From positions 1,071,001 to 1,135,000 of the forward strand of contig NZ_CP015963.1 of NCBI RefSeq assembly GCF_001663155.1: DNA of 64,000 nucleotides. Direction: 5' to 3'. A model generated the notes under the pieces. The model saw only the letters and a program-made list of their open reading frames with translations. It did not search any database and was not told the DNA's origin. This document shows, piece by piece, positions 33,587 to 41,854 of the stretch. Numbering within the stretch: position 1 is the first letter of the stretch; every line of letters begins with the position of its first letter. The DNA is from Altererythrobacter ishigakiensis. GTDB taxonomy: Bacteria; Pseudomonadota; Alphaproteobacteria; Sphingomonadales; Sphingomonadaceae. Both the position numbers and the translations under genes were made by a program.

Positions 33587-34180
33587 TCACGGGTAAAGCA
33601 GGTAGCGCTCCCATCGATCATTGTCTTGTTTTTCGAATAACACGCGGTCGTGCACCCGGTATTCCCCTTGGGTCCAGAATTCAAAGCGACGCGGCAGTAT
33701 TCGGAATCCTGACCAGAACGGCGGGCGGCCCGGATCCTTCAGGGCGAAGGAAGATGTGAATCGAGCGATACGAGCCAGAAGTTTTCCGCGGCTCTCAAGA
33801 GGAGCTGATTGCTTCGATGCCCATGCGCCGATCCTGCTGGCGAGCGGTCTTGAGGCGAAGTAGATGTCTGCTTCCTCATCGCTAACTGGCTGGACCGATC
33901 CCTCGATCCGGACCTGAAGGCCCAGTGGAGCCCAATAGAAACACAAGGCGGCATGGGGATTGGCTGTCAGTTCACTCGCCTTGCGACTGCCGAGATTGGT
34001 GTAAATCACGAAGCCCGACGCGTCGTGCCCTTTGAGCAGGACCATGCGGTTCGATGGCATGCCATCCTTGCTTGTCGTTGCGAGATTGACCGCACTCGCA
34101 TCTGCAATGTCGGGGTGCCGGGACGCTTCTGCATACCACGATCCGAAGAGTGCATGCGGATCGTCGGATAGTCCGTTCAT
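33587..34180 (-). CDS. pdxH: Pyridoxamine 5'-phosphate oxidase-like flavoprotein
   Basis: This 197-residue FMN-binding protein has the PdxH layout: [79 protein letters not shown] and YRVHDRVLF. Classical PdxH makes pyridoxal phosphate using oxygen. It overlaps the acyl-CoA dehydrogenase by four bases (ATGA) and is followed by mobA, so three unrelated genes form one leftward operon. The site residues differ slightly from E. coli PdxH (FRILPRRF for FRVSLEQI-type), so the true reaction may differ. Confidence 0.8.
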   Translation of the reverse strand: MNGLSDDPHALFGSWYAEASRHPDIADASAVNLATTSKDGMPSNRMVLLKGHDASGFVIYTNLGSRKASELTANPHAALCFYWAPLGLQVRIEGSVQPVSDEEADIYFASRPLASRIGAWASKQSAPLESRGKLLARIARFTSSFALKDPGRPPFWSGFRILPRRFEFWTQGEYRVHDRVLFEKQDNDRWERYLLYP

Positions 34181-35439
34181 GAGCCTCTGCGATCTCGCCA
34201 GTCGGCCATGCGGTCCCTGAATTTCCCGAATTCCATTCGAGCAATCGATCGCAAGTGGACTTCATCGGGTCCATCGGCAATTCGCAGGGCTCGCATCCCG
34301 GCATAGACTTCGGCCAGACCAAAATCGTCCGAAAGACCGCCCGCTCCATGAGCCTGCATGGCATGATCTAGAACGCGCAATGCCGTTCTTGGTGCAGCAA
34401 CCTTGATCAGCGCGATCTCGAGCTTTGCGGCTTTGTTACCAGCCTTGTCCATCATGTCCGCGGCCTTGAGGCAGAGAAGTCGGGTCATCTCGATATCGAG
34501 CCGCGCTTCACCCAGGCGTTGTTCCCACACCGACTGCTCGGACAGGCGCTTGCCGAATGCGACCCGCGATTGAAGCCTCTCGGCCATCTTCTCGATAGCG
34601 CGTTCGGCGGCACCGATTGCGCGCATGCAATGATGAATTCGGCCAGGACCGAGCCTGCCTTGCGCGATTTCAAACCCGCGACCCTCTCCGAGTATGATAT
34701 TGCTGGCAGGAACCCGGACATCGCGCAGCACCACTTCGCCATGGCCGTGTGGAGCTCCGTCATAACCGAACACTGGCAGCATGCGTACGATCTCGACGCC
34801 GGGAGTGTCGAGCGGCACGAGGATCTGCGATTGTTGCTGGTGCGCATTCGCGTCCGGGTCGGTTTTGCCCATGACGATCGCCACCTTGCAGCGCGGATCG
34901 CCAACGCCGGAAGACCACCATTTGCGCCCGTTGATAACGTATTCGTCTCCCTCACGGCGGATCGAGGTCTGGATGTTGGTCGCATCGGAAGAGGCAACAT
35001 CGGGTTCTGTCATCAGGAACGCCGAACGGATTTCTCCATCAAGAAGCGGCCTCAGCCATTGCGCCTTCTGCTCCGGCGATCCGTAGCGGTGCAGAACCTC
35101 CATATTCCCGGTATCGGGTGCCGAGCAGTTGAACGCTTCTGATGCGAAGCCCACACGCCCCATTTCTTCTGCACACAACGCGTAGTCCAGATTGGAGAGT
35201 CCGGCTCCGCGATACGCCTCCTCATCGTGCTCGGAAGGCGGCAGGAAGAGGTTCCATAGCCCCTCGGAATAGGCGCGCGCTTTCAGTTCTTCGATGATTG
35301 GCGGAACCTGCCAGCGCTCGTCTCCACATTCGCCCAGCTGGGATCGGTATACCTCTTCTGCTCGATAGACATGCGCGTCCATGAAACTTCGCACGCGATC
35401 TCGCCAAAGGGACTGATTCTCGGAAAGGCTGAAATCCAT
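34177..35439 (-). CDS. Acyl-CoA dehydrogenase
   Basis: The 420-residue flavoprotein has the family order: helical N-terminus, [20 protein letters not shown] (FAD/substrate loop), [16 protein letters not shown], and [16 protein letters not shown] at the C-terminus. It belongs to the ACAD10/11-like branch with long N-terminal helix ([20 protein letters not shown]). It oxidises an acyl-CoA to the enoyl-CoA; the chain type is unknown. It is first in a leftward operon with pdxH and mobA, and an FNR-type box lies 66 bases upstream, shared with the divergent bicupin gene. Confidence 0.87.
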   Translation of the reverse strand: MDFSLSENQSLWRDRVRSFMDAHVYRAEEVYRSQLGECGDERWQVPPIIEELKARAYSEGLWNLFLPPSEHDEEAYRGAGLSNLDYALCAEEMGRVGFASEAFNCSAPDTGNMEVLHRYGSPEQKAQWLRPLLDGEIRSAFLMTEPDVASSDATNIQTSIRREGDEYVINGRKWWSSGVGDPRCKVAIVMGKTDPDANAHQQQSQILVPLDTPGVEIVRMLPVFGYDGAPHGHGEVVLRDVRVPASNIILGEGRGFEIAQGRLGPGRIHHCMRAIGAAERAIEKMAERLQSRVAFGKRLSEQSVWEQRLGEARLDIEMTRLLCLKAADMMDKAGNKAAKLEIALIKVAAPRTALRVLDHAMQAHGAGGLSDDFGLAEVYAGMRALRIADGPDEVHLRSIARMEFGKFRDRMADWRDRRGS

Positions 35440-35504
35440 GGTTCGGGTGCTCTGCGGAAGTGATTTTCTTAAGCACAGCGATACACTCAGATGGCCGATT
35501 TGAA

Positions 35505-35518
35505 TTGATCTTGGTCAA
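35505..35518. promoter_or_regulatory. FNR-type box between acyl-CoA dehydrogenase and bicupin genes
   Basis: TTGATCTTGGTCAA matches nine of ten consensus positions and equals the narK box base for base. It sits 66 bases from the leftward start and about 36 bases from the rightward start, so it may control either or both. Confidence 0.8.
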
Positions 35519-35553
35519 GGATCGATGGTCGAGTTTGTTTTCTAGTGATCGCT

Positions 35554-36402
35554 ATGGATCGTCGTGAGCATATCGAGTTTGTGCAGTCGCAATTGCTACC
35601 CTGGCAACGCATCGGTGCGGGGCTTGCGCGGCCGGATGCCGAATACAAGATGCTCAGCCGTGACCCTGAGAGTGGGGCTTGCAGTGCTTTGATGCGCTAT
35701 CCTCCCGGCTGGTCGCGCATGGGGCCGGAGCATATTCTGGCAGACGAGGAATTCTTCGTTCTCGACGGATCACTGGAAATGGACGGAGAGCTGCATGAAG
35801 CGGACAGCTATGCCTTCCTGCCTGCCGGGTGGACCCGCAACAGCATGGCCAGCAAGAACGGCTGCGTCTTGATTGCATTCTACAATTGCGAGCCCGTTCT
35901 CGTCGGAGATATGGGTGACTGCGACACGGCGCGTGCGATCCTGCATCTCAAGACGCGGCAGATGGCTTGGGACATGACGCTCAATGACCCCAATCTGCGC
36001 CATCTGGGAATTTCGCGAAAGGATCTGCGGACCGACCTGGAGACCGGCGAACGTACGTTCCTTTCATTGATTCTCCCGCAGTCCGAACCGCCCGCTGGCA
36101 AGGGGCCGCAGGAAAGCCACCCGGTTGTCGAGGAATGTTACATGATTGCTGGCTCGCTAACAGGGCCGCCCGGCACGATGCATCCAGGCGCCTATTTCTG
36201 GAGACCGCCAACTATTCCCCACGGCCCGTACGGTTCGCGCTGGGGTGCGGTATCGCTGATCCGTTTTGTCGGTGGTCGGCATGAAAATATCTGGAGTGAC
36301 GACCAAGCCGATTTCTCGTTCGATCAGGCCTACGATCCGATCCTTCCTGAGCGGTTGGAGTACCTGCGCAATTCCTCGTGGCAAGGCCCGCTTCCCTTCT
36401 AG
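35554..36402 (+). CDS. Two-domain cupin protein (DUF4437-like)
   Basis: The roughly 282-residue protein contains two cupin-like halves. The first is around HILADEEFFVLDGSLEMDGELHEADSYAFLPAG, the second around PVVEECYMIAGSLTGPPGTMHPGAYFWRPPTIPHGPYG. The His and Glu residues in these loops could bind a metal. No reaction is known to me for this family. It is divergent from the acyl-CoA dehydrogenase and shares its FNR-type box, so the two may act in one pathway. ATG 35554 is preferred; GTG 35545 is also open. Confidence 0.7.
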   Translation: MDRREHIEFVQSQLLPWQRIGAGLARPDAEYKMLSRDPESGACSALMRYPPGWSRMGPEHILADEEFFVLDGSLEMDGELHEADSYAFLPAGWTRNSMASKNGCVLIAFYNCEPVLVGDMGDCDTARAILHLKTRQMAWDMTLNDPNLRHLGISRKDLRTDLETGERTFLSLILPQSEPPAGKGPQESHPVVEECYMIAGSLTGPPGTMHPGAYFWRPPTIPHGPYGSRWGAVSLIRFVGGRHENIWSDDQADFSFDQAYDPILPERLEYLRNSSWQGPLPF

Positions 36403-36624
36403 TAGTGCCCAAGTCTCCAGGCCCGCCTATGAACGCCAAGATCAGCAAGAAGCGATTGGTGAATAACGATGAGCGCCTTGCACTACTCTGGCGTCGCGTT
36501 GAACAGGGACCAGTAATCCTTCGTGGAGCTCTTCGTTAACCTTTTGTGAAGTCTGGTGTTACGGTCAATGGATGGGCGCGAGCCGAGGATTGGCAGCCTG
36601 TATTGCTGGCGCTATCCTGATGAC

Positions 36625-37350
36625 ATGGAATCACTCGAAATCGACACATCAATGAATTCTTGCCAAGCTTGCGCTGTTCGCAATCGAGCGATCTGTGCTG
36701 ACCTCGACGACGAGGAAATTGGATTGCTCAACGCAATCGGGCGGAGAAAGCATCTGCGCGCAGGCGAACAGCTGCTGTGGGAAGGCGACGAGGCGATTAT
36801 TGTTGCCAATGTGGTGGAAGGCGTCCTCAAGCTTTCGACACAAACAGCAGACGGCAAAGAGCAGATTCTTGGGATGGTCTATCCATCGGACTTTCTTGGT
36901 CGTCCGTTTGGTGAGACCACGCCCTACGGTGTCGAGGCGCTGAGCGACGCCCAGGTCTGTGTATTCAGGCGCACCGATTTCGACAGATTTGCCCGCGAGC
37001 ATCCCCGTCTTGAGCACAAGTTGCTTGAGCGCACGCTCGCGGAGCTGGATCGAACGCGGCGATGGATGGTCCTGCTGGGAAGGATGAATGCCGAACAGAA
37101 ACTGGCTACGTACCTCGTTGAGACGGCCGAGCGCCTCCTCCCGGCGACTTGCGAAGAAGCGGAGCCTGGTGACAAGCGAACAATCACCCTGCCTCTCTCT
37201 CGCCAGCAAATGGCAGACGTTCTCGGTCTCACCATTGAAACGGTTAGTCGTCATATCAGCAAGCTGAAGAACGAAGGACTGATCGATCTTCCAGGCCGCC
37301 GAGAACTAACAATCAACTCGCTCAAGGCACTTGCAGAGCGAGGTGGCTAG
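36625..37350 (+). CDS. fnrL: FNR/FnrL-type oxygen-sensing transcription regulator
   Basis: The 241-residue Crp/Fnr regulator carries Cys13, Cys16 and Cys24 (CQACAVRNRAIC) plus a fourth Cys in SDAQVCVFRRTDF. This is the ligand set of FnrL-type [4Fe-4S] oxygen sensors. The sensor fold (LLWEGDEAIIVANVVEGVLKL), dimer helix and helix-turn-helix (LSRQQMADVLGLTIETVSRHISKLKNEGL) follow. The E-x-x-S-R of the recognition helix (ETVSR) reads TTGAT half-sites, so this is the likely master of the boxes in the block. ATG 36625 fits the family; the frame is open upstream to 36556. No FNR box precedes it, so it may be made constitutively. A second regulator follows. Confidence 0.9.
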   Translation: MESLEIDTSMNSCQACAVRNRAICADLDDEEIGLLNAIGRRKHLRAGEQLLWEGDEAIIVANVVEGVLKLSTQTADGKEQILGMVYPSDFLGRPFGETTPYGVEALSDAQVCVFRRTDFDRFAREHPRLEHKLLERTLAELDRTRRWMVLLGRMNAEQKLATYLVETAERLLPATCEEAEPGDKRTITLPLSRQQMADVLGLTIETVSRHISKLKNEGLIDLPGRRELTINSLKALAERGG

Positions 37351-37465
37351 CCGATTATGCTGCAGATGCTTTGAGCCTGATTGTCTCGAAGCGGTAGGGC
37401 TCGCCGGACACTTTGGTCCTTCCGGGACACCGTCTGAATCGCCTCCAGAAGCAAATTGGTTGGTT

Positions 37466-37479
37466 TGACCAAAATCAAG
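37466..37479. promoter_or_regulatory. FNR-type box upstream of the FixK-like regulator
   Basis: TTGACCAAAATCAA matches nine of ten consensus positions. It lies 33 bases before ATG 37513 and inside the open frame that would start at 37456, which argues for the later start. Confidence 0.75.
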
Positions 37480-37512
37480 GACGACGCTCATTTCATCGTG
37501 CATTTTTCGGTG

Positions 37513-38238
37513 ATGCACTCGAAGCAATCAGCTGAAGCTTTGCCGACTTCCATCATTTTTGGGGGAACAGGAGCACCCGTGGCCTCGCTTGGCGCTGCTG
37601 AAGCGACGCATCTTCGTCTGCAGGCGCTCGCCAGATATGCTGGTGCCCGCTCGGGGGATTCTCGCGTTGTCGACAACAGGGTCAACCAGGTGGTGCTTGT
37701 CGTCGAGGGGGCGGTTAAGCTGATTGCCAGCGTTTCGGGTGGACGTACCCATGTCATGGGTTTCTACTTCAAAGACGACTTCATCTATCTTCCAGCACGA
37801 GAAACGCACGCCTACAACCTCTGCGCCTTGAAAGACTGCGAACTCATCGCCTTTCCGGCGACGGAGTTTATTCGTTTGGCTCAGAACGACAGGGCGCTGA
37901 ACAATAACTTCATTAGCCATCTGCTACGTACCCTCGGTCGAAGTCGCGAAAAGACCATTGCTCTAGGGCAGAAGACAGCGCGGGAACGGGTCGCGACTTT
38001 CCTGGTCAGCATGGCTGAACGGATCGGTTCTCCATTCTCCAATGGAGCTCTCCTCGATCTCCCGATGTCTCGCCGTGATATTGGCGAGAACATTGGGCTT
38101 ACGATCGAAACTGTGAGCCGACAGATGACGGAGCTTCGAAATGCGGGCCTCGTGTCCACTTCGGGCAGGTCGCAAGTCAAGATCCTCGATCTGGCCGCAC
38201 TGAAGCAAGAAGCCGGCCACTTCCCCGTCCTAACCTGA
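37513..38238 (+). CDS. Crp/Fnr family regulator without cysteine cluster (FixK-like)
   Basis: This 241-residue regulator has the sensor fold (VVLVVEGAVKLIASVSGGRTHVMGFYFKDDFIYLP) and a C-terminal helix-turn-helix (MSRRDIGENIGLTIETVSRQMTELRNAGLVST). It lacks the cysteine cluster, so it resembles FixK, whose activity depends on its amount. The recognition motif ETVSR is the same as in the FnrL-type protein, so both may share targets. An FNR-type box lies just upstream, suggesting a cascade from FnrL to this gene. ATG 37513 is chosen because the upstream frame would span the box. hemN follows. Confidence 0.82.
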   Translation: MHSKQSAEALPTSIIFGGTGAPVASLGAAEATHLRLQALARYAGARSGDSRVVDNRVNQVVLVVEGAVKLIASVSGGRTHVMGFYFKDDFIYLPARETHAYNLCALKDCELIAFPATEFIRLAQNDRALNNNFISHLLRTLGRSREKTIALGQKTARERVATFLVSMAERIGSPFSNGALLDLPMSRRDIGENIGLTIETVSRQMTELRNAGLVSTSGRSQVKILDLAALKQEAGHFPVLT

Positions 38239-38326
38239 GGCCGCTTCCGATGTTATGTTCGAATGGCGTCGCACAAAAGGGGTGTCGTAATCTTGATGAT
38301 TCAAGGTCGATCCAGCGGCGCTAGAA

Positions 38327-38340
38327 TTGATGCGGGTCAA
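38327..38340. promoter_or_regulatory. FNR-type box upstream of hemN
   Basis: TTGATGCGGGTCAA matches nine of ten consensus positions. It lies 34 bases before the preferred hemN start at 38375 and covers the alternative TTG and ATG starts at 38327 and 38330, which I therefore reject. Confidence 0.75.
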
Positions 38341-38374
38341 AGACGCCTTCGCAAAGTGCGAGCATCCCGAAACA

Positions 38375-39688
38375 ATGTGGCCTTACTATCCAGAGCTGCT
38401 TGAGCAGTCTGTTCCGCGATATACTAGCTTCCCGAATGCGGCGGAGTTCAAGGCGATCGACGAAGGCGACTATCGCACCGCTGTCGAGTACGCAGAGGGC
38501 GACGTCTCCCTCTATGTCCATATCCCGTTTTGTGAGAAGATCTGCCATTACTGTGGTTGCAATACCGGTGCCGCCGGACGCCGACACCGATTGGAATCCT
38601 ATCTCGACGCTTTGCATCGCGAGATCGAAACGGTTTCGCGTCTGCTCCCCTCAAAATCACAGGTTCGCCGAATTGCGTTTGGCGGCGGGAGCCCCAATGC
38701 GCTGGCACCAACGGATTTCGTTCGGCTCGTCGATGATTTGATCATCCGCTTTGGGATATCCGATCCGGCATTCTCTATCGAACTTGACCCACGCACGATC
38801 TCTCGCGAATGGGCCCAGGTCATAAGGGCGCTCGGGATTGATCGTGCCAGCCTCGGCGTCCAGACTTTCGCGCCGCACTGTCAGGAAGCGATAGGGCGCA
38901 TTCAATCCGATGCCCTGATTGCAGAAGCTACCGAGCTGTTACGCAATGCCGGTGTGAAGTCGCTCAACTTCGACCTGATGTACGGCTTGCCCCAGCAATC
39001 CAGTGATGATCTGTTCGCTACTCTGCAGCGCACTGTTGCGCTCGGAGCTGACCGGATTGCACTGTTTGGCTATGCGCATATGCCGCACGTGGTACCGCGG
39101 CAACGCGCAGTGGATTGTCGCTCGATGCCGGACAAGGCCGCCAGGTTTGCTATGGCGGAGCTTGGCTTCACTTATCTTCGCTCTCACGGGTACTGCGCAA
39201 TTGGTTTCGACCATTTCGCGCGCTCCGCGACCGATCCGCTGGCGATCGCCGCGCAAGCAGGGGCTCTGCGCCGTAATTTCCAAGGGTTCACCGATGACGA
39301 TGCGTCGAGCTTGATAGGCCTCGGCGCATCGGCGATCAGTTCATTCGAGACGCTGCTCGCCCAAAATGAAAAGAATAGCGGTCGATACTGCATGCTGGCA
39401 TCGGACGGTCGGATTGCCACTGTTCGGGGCGTGTCGCGATCGCCGGACGACCGAATTCGAGGTCGAGTGATCGAGCAGCTCCTGTGTTCGGGGAAAGCAC
39501 AAGTGCCTCCTGAGCTTGAAGCCGAAACAAGCCCGTTACTCCGTCCGTTTCTGGATCGCGGCCTGGCATCCTGCGAAAAGGGCACCATCTCGATAACTCC
39601 GGATGGACTGCCATACTCGCGAGCAATTGCCGCTCGGTTCGACCCCTATCGCGACCACCTGCCTGGTCGCTTCAGTTCGGCGGTTTAG
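38375..39688 (+). CDS. hemN: Oxygen-independent coproporphyrinogen III oxidase
   Basis: The 437-residue radical SAM enzyme carries out haem synthesis without oxygen. The cluster motif is CEKICHYCGC near residue 50, with VHIPFCEK before it, GGGSPN, and GFDHFA, all hallmarks of HemN rather than of HemW. It starts at ATG 38375 (MWPYYPELLEQSVPRYTSFP), matching the E. coli N-terminus PRYTSYP. The haem serves NarI cytochrome b and possibly the Dnr-like regulator. Last gene of the anaerobic block. Confidence 0.95.
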   Translation: MWPYYPELLEQSVPRYTSFPNAAEFKAIDEGDYRTAVEYAEGDVSLYVHIPFCEKICHYCGCNTGAAGRRHRLESYLDALHREIETVSRLLPSKSQVRRIAFGGGSPNALAPTDFVRLVDDLIIRFGISDPAFSIELDPRTISREWAQVIRALGIDRASLGVQTFAPHCQEAIGRIQSDALIAEATELLRNAGVKSLNFDLMYGLPQQSSDDLFATLQRTVALGADRIALFGYAHMPHVVPRQRAVDCRSMPDKAARFAMAELGFTYLRSHGYCAIGFDHFARSATDPLAIAAQAGALRRNFQGFTDDDASSLIGLGASAISSFETLLAQNEKNSGRYCMLASDGRIATVRGVSRSPDDRIRGRVIEQLLCSGKAQVPPELEAETSPLLRPFLDRGLASCEKGTISITPDGLPYSRAIAARFDPYRDHLPGRFSSAV

Positions 39689-40019
39689 CTAAAGGTGAAG
39701 GAAAAACAGAGCCACGACTGCTTTCGGACGCAATGCCTAGGAACGATCGCTGAGCGCCAGAATAATTGCACCTTCAGACCCACACCCGATACCCATCCGG
39801 CTTTCTTCGCGAACAGTCCTGAACCAGGTCAGCTGAGGAGCCGCAACCCGTTCCTTTCCGGCCGTGTTGGCAGCTGCGCTGCCTGCCCGCACCACCCGTC
39901 ATGAACAGGTTTCCCTTGGAGCTTCGCTCCTGCGGTGCAGTCCTCCCATGCCCTGCTTCTTTCAGATGTTCGCAAGCCGGAGATGGTCTCCGGTTTGAGG
40001 AACTGAAGGAACTTACATC
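39689..40019. other. Non-coding region before ssb
   Basis: This 331-base stretch holds no convincing gene. It marks the change from the anaerobic block to mobile-element genes. It contains the perfect hairpin at 39977-39993 and the ssb ribosome site AAGGA near 40006-40010. I see no FNR-type box. Confidence 0.55.
39977..39993 (+). promoter_or_regulatory. Hairpin in the ssb leader
   Basis: CCGGAGA-TGG-TCTCCGG forms a perfect seven-base stem with a three-base loop, ending 26 bases before the ssb start codon. No T-run follows, so it is more likely a leader structure or operator than a terminator. Role unknown. Confidence 0.5.
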
Positions 40020-40418
40020 ATGACCAATATCGCAATCCTCACCGGCCGCATCGCCCGCGATCCGGAATCCCGCGAGACCAAGGGCGGCACCAATGTCACC
40101 GGGATCACCGTCGTCACCGATCGCCCCGCACGCGACAAGGATGGCAAGACCTACAAAGACGAGAACGGCTACACTGCCAAGGAAAGCGAGTTCCACCGGG
40201 TGACCTGCTTCAACGGCCTCGCCAAGACCGTCGGGCAGTACTGCACCAAGGGCCAGCTGGTCAGCGTCCAGGGCCGCATCCACTACACCCAGTGGGAAGA
40301 CAAGGACGGGGTCACCCGCTACGGCACCGAGATCCTCGCCGACAAGGTCGACTTCCTCTCCCGCGGCAACGGTTCGAGCGAGAACGACGACAACAAGGAT
40401 GCCCCCGAGATCGACTGA
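40020..40418 (+). CDS. ssb: Single-stranded DNA-binding protein, mobile-element type
   Basis: The 132-residue OB-fold protein has ILTGRIARDPESRETKGGTNVTGITVVTDRP, ESEFHRVTCFNGLAKTVGQYCTKGQLVSVQGRIHYTQWEDKDG. The C-terminus is acidic (SENDDNKDAPEID) but lacks the DDDIPF tip of the chromosomal copy at 52496. Such short SSBs are common on plasmids and conjugative islands of sphingomonads. It coats single-stranded DNA during transfer or replication. A terminator follows. Confidence 0.88.
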   Translation: MTNIAILTGRIARDPESRETKGGTNVTGITVVTDRPARDKDGKTYKDENGYTAKESEFHRVTCFNGLAKTVGQYCTKGQLVSVQGRIHYTQWEDKDGVTRYGTEILADKVDFLSRGNGSSENDDNKDAPEID

Positions 40419-40444
40419 ACTCTCCCGTCGATCTCCCTCCCGAA

Positions 40445-40478
40445 GGGGTCCTATCCTAGCCGGACAGGGCCCCCTTTT
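40445..40478 (+). terminator. Rho-independent terminator after ssb
   Basis: GGGGTCCT pairs with AGGGCCCC (one G-T pair) across a short loop and is followed by CTTTT. It lies 27 bases after the ssb stop, so ssb is a single-gene unit. Confidence 0.75.
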
Positions 40479-40542
40479 ATGCGATCTGATTGCCTGCAAG
40501 TCTTCAGCATTGGTTTGCAAGATTGCTGCTACCAAGATCAAT

Positions 40543-40980
40543 ATGAACGATCAGTCCAGCGTCAGTTATCCAGGTGAATCAGCAACTCCAGCTGAGGTGA
40601 GTTCTCTCGCCGATGAATATCGGTTGGCGGCACTGCTACTGTTGGAAAATGGGCGGCCCAAGGAGCCGAAATCGCGGGCACCGTTTCGCATGGTCGCAAT
40701 CCATGCGGTGGAACTTTATCTGAACGCGTTTCTTCTCCACTCCGGCCACGATGCGGCACAGATACGAGGGTTTCAGCATAACCTCGCCGCACGCGCCGAC
40801 CTCGCGGTAGAACTCGGACTTGCACTCAGGAAACGTACCCATGAACACCTGCATACAATGTCGCAATCGCGCGAGTTCCTGATTACCCGGTACGCGCCAA
40901 GCGTTACGTCCTTATCCGAAATAAACCGGCTCCAAGCTACGCTCGCAGAGGTCGCGCAGAAGGTTTCAGCGATCATTTAA
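40543..40980 (+). CDS. HEPN-like small helical protein, function unknown
   Basis: The 145-residue protein is predicted all-helical. The core [53 protein letters not shown] looks like a HEPN fold, a group that includes RNases of toxin and defence systems and nucleotidyltransferase partners. RKRTHEH contains an R-x5-H spacing like the HEPN RNase motif, but this is weak evidence of catalysis. ATG 40543 is chosen for the start of clear helical content; no strong ribosome site is seen. No partner nucleotidyltransferase is adjacent. It lies in the mobile-element block. Confidence 0.5.
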   Translation: MNDQSSVSYPGESATPAEVSSLADEYRLAALLLLENGRPKEPKSRAPFRMVAIHAVELYLNAFLLHSGHDAAQIRGFQHNLAARADLAVELGLALRKRTHEHLHTMSQSREFLITRYAPSVTSLSEINRLQATLAEVAQKVSAII

Positions 40981-41131
40981 AACGGACCGTGGGGGAAGGG
41001 GGCCTGGCTCACAGTTGTCCCATTCTGATGGTCGCGCAACCGGCGCGTCAAGGACGGCAGGGTCCCACCATTTTGCCTCCCCTTCGCTGCGCTACGGTCC
41101 GACAAAATCGTTACCCCTACCGCCGCTGCGC

Positions 41132-41151
41132 GGTCGCCCTTCGGGGCGACC
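41132..41151 (+). other. UUCG-tetraloop hairpin in a non-coding GC-rich region
   Basis: GGTCGCCC-TTCG-GGGCGACC forms a perfect eight-base stem closed by C(UUCG)G, among the most stable RNA hairpins. It lies in the gene-free stretch 40981-41219 in front of the 73-residue protein. No T-run follows. It may be a leader structure or part of a small RNA; nothing else in the stretch looks like a gene. Confidence 0.5.
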
Positions 41152-41219
41152 CCTGACCCGCCGGCCGCACGCCCATCCGTCCTGCTCCTGCCGTCAACGG
41201 CAGACATCAGGAGGATATT

Positions 41220-41441
41220 ATGGCTTCAATTGCTCAAGAAAATTCGAACTCGGAATGCTACTTTGACGCGCTGGCTGTCGCAGAGCGTCGGGCGCTGCAC
41301 AGCTTCTTCGATCAGCACATCGTCGAGGACCGCGAACTGGGATATTTTGCCGTGGACGAGGGTGATTACAATGCTCTTCCGGCGCACTTGGCAGCGCGCG
41401 TCGTGCACACCGTGCATGGAACGATGTCAGACGAATTCTGA
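41220..41441 (+). CDS. Small acidic protein of unknown function (73 residues)
   Basis: I do not recognise this protein. It is acidic, has no signal or membrane segment and no cysteine pair, and reads mostly helical. It is very likely a real gene: a full AGGAGG lies six bases before the ATG, and a strong terminator follows 12 bases after the stop, so it forms a complete one-gene unit. It sits among mobile-element genes between ssb/HEPN-like and the second recombinase region. Confidence 0.7.
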   Translation: MASIAQENSNSECYFDALAVAERRALHSFFDQHIVEDRELGYFAVDEGDYNALPAHLAARVVHTVHGTMSDEF

Positions 41442-41452
41442 CCGTAGGATCA

Positions 41453-41485
41453 GGACAGGGGCCGGGAACGGCTCCTGTCCTTTTT
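41453..41485 (+). terminator. Strong rho-independent terminator after the 73-residue gene
   Basis: GGACAGGGGCCG pairs with CGGCTCCTGTCC (one G-T pair) around the loop GGAA and is followed by TTTTT. This is a textbook terminator. Confidence 0.9.
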
Positions 41486-41854
41486 CATGCGCTCGGAGGG
41501 GCGAGGATTGAGGATCGCGCAGTGCGACAGTTGGACGCGCAATCGGTCGCCACTGGATCCGATCAAGACCCGACCAACTGACATGACGGATCTTTGTGCC
41601 GGGCAGTACATTTTGCTCGTCTGCCTTCATATCAGAGTGGACCAGAACATTGGCCGCTTATGTTGGCTATTTGGTCCCCATTCCGGAACATTTGAGCAAA
41701 TTTCCAGGCCGGATATCTCGGTTCTGAGCAAAAATTCCGCAGCTAGCCTCGACGCTGCGCTATGCTTCCGCTTTGAAACGAAAGCATTTTCTTCGATAGT
41801 TTGCCCGTGGAAGCAACTGGTCACTGACGCGCACTTGAGAATGGGCTTGACCCA

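Noticed and set aside
36429..36539. Possible 36-residue frame between the bicupin and FnrL-type genes
   Set aside because: The start lacks a ribosome site and the peptide matches nothing. It is too short to support.
38293..38304. TTGATGATTCAA near the hemN upstream region
   Set aside because: The spacing between half-sites is wrong for FNR, and a proper box lies 30 bases downstream.
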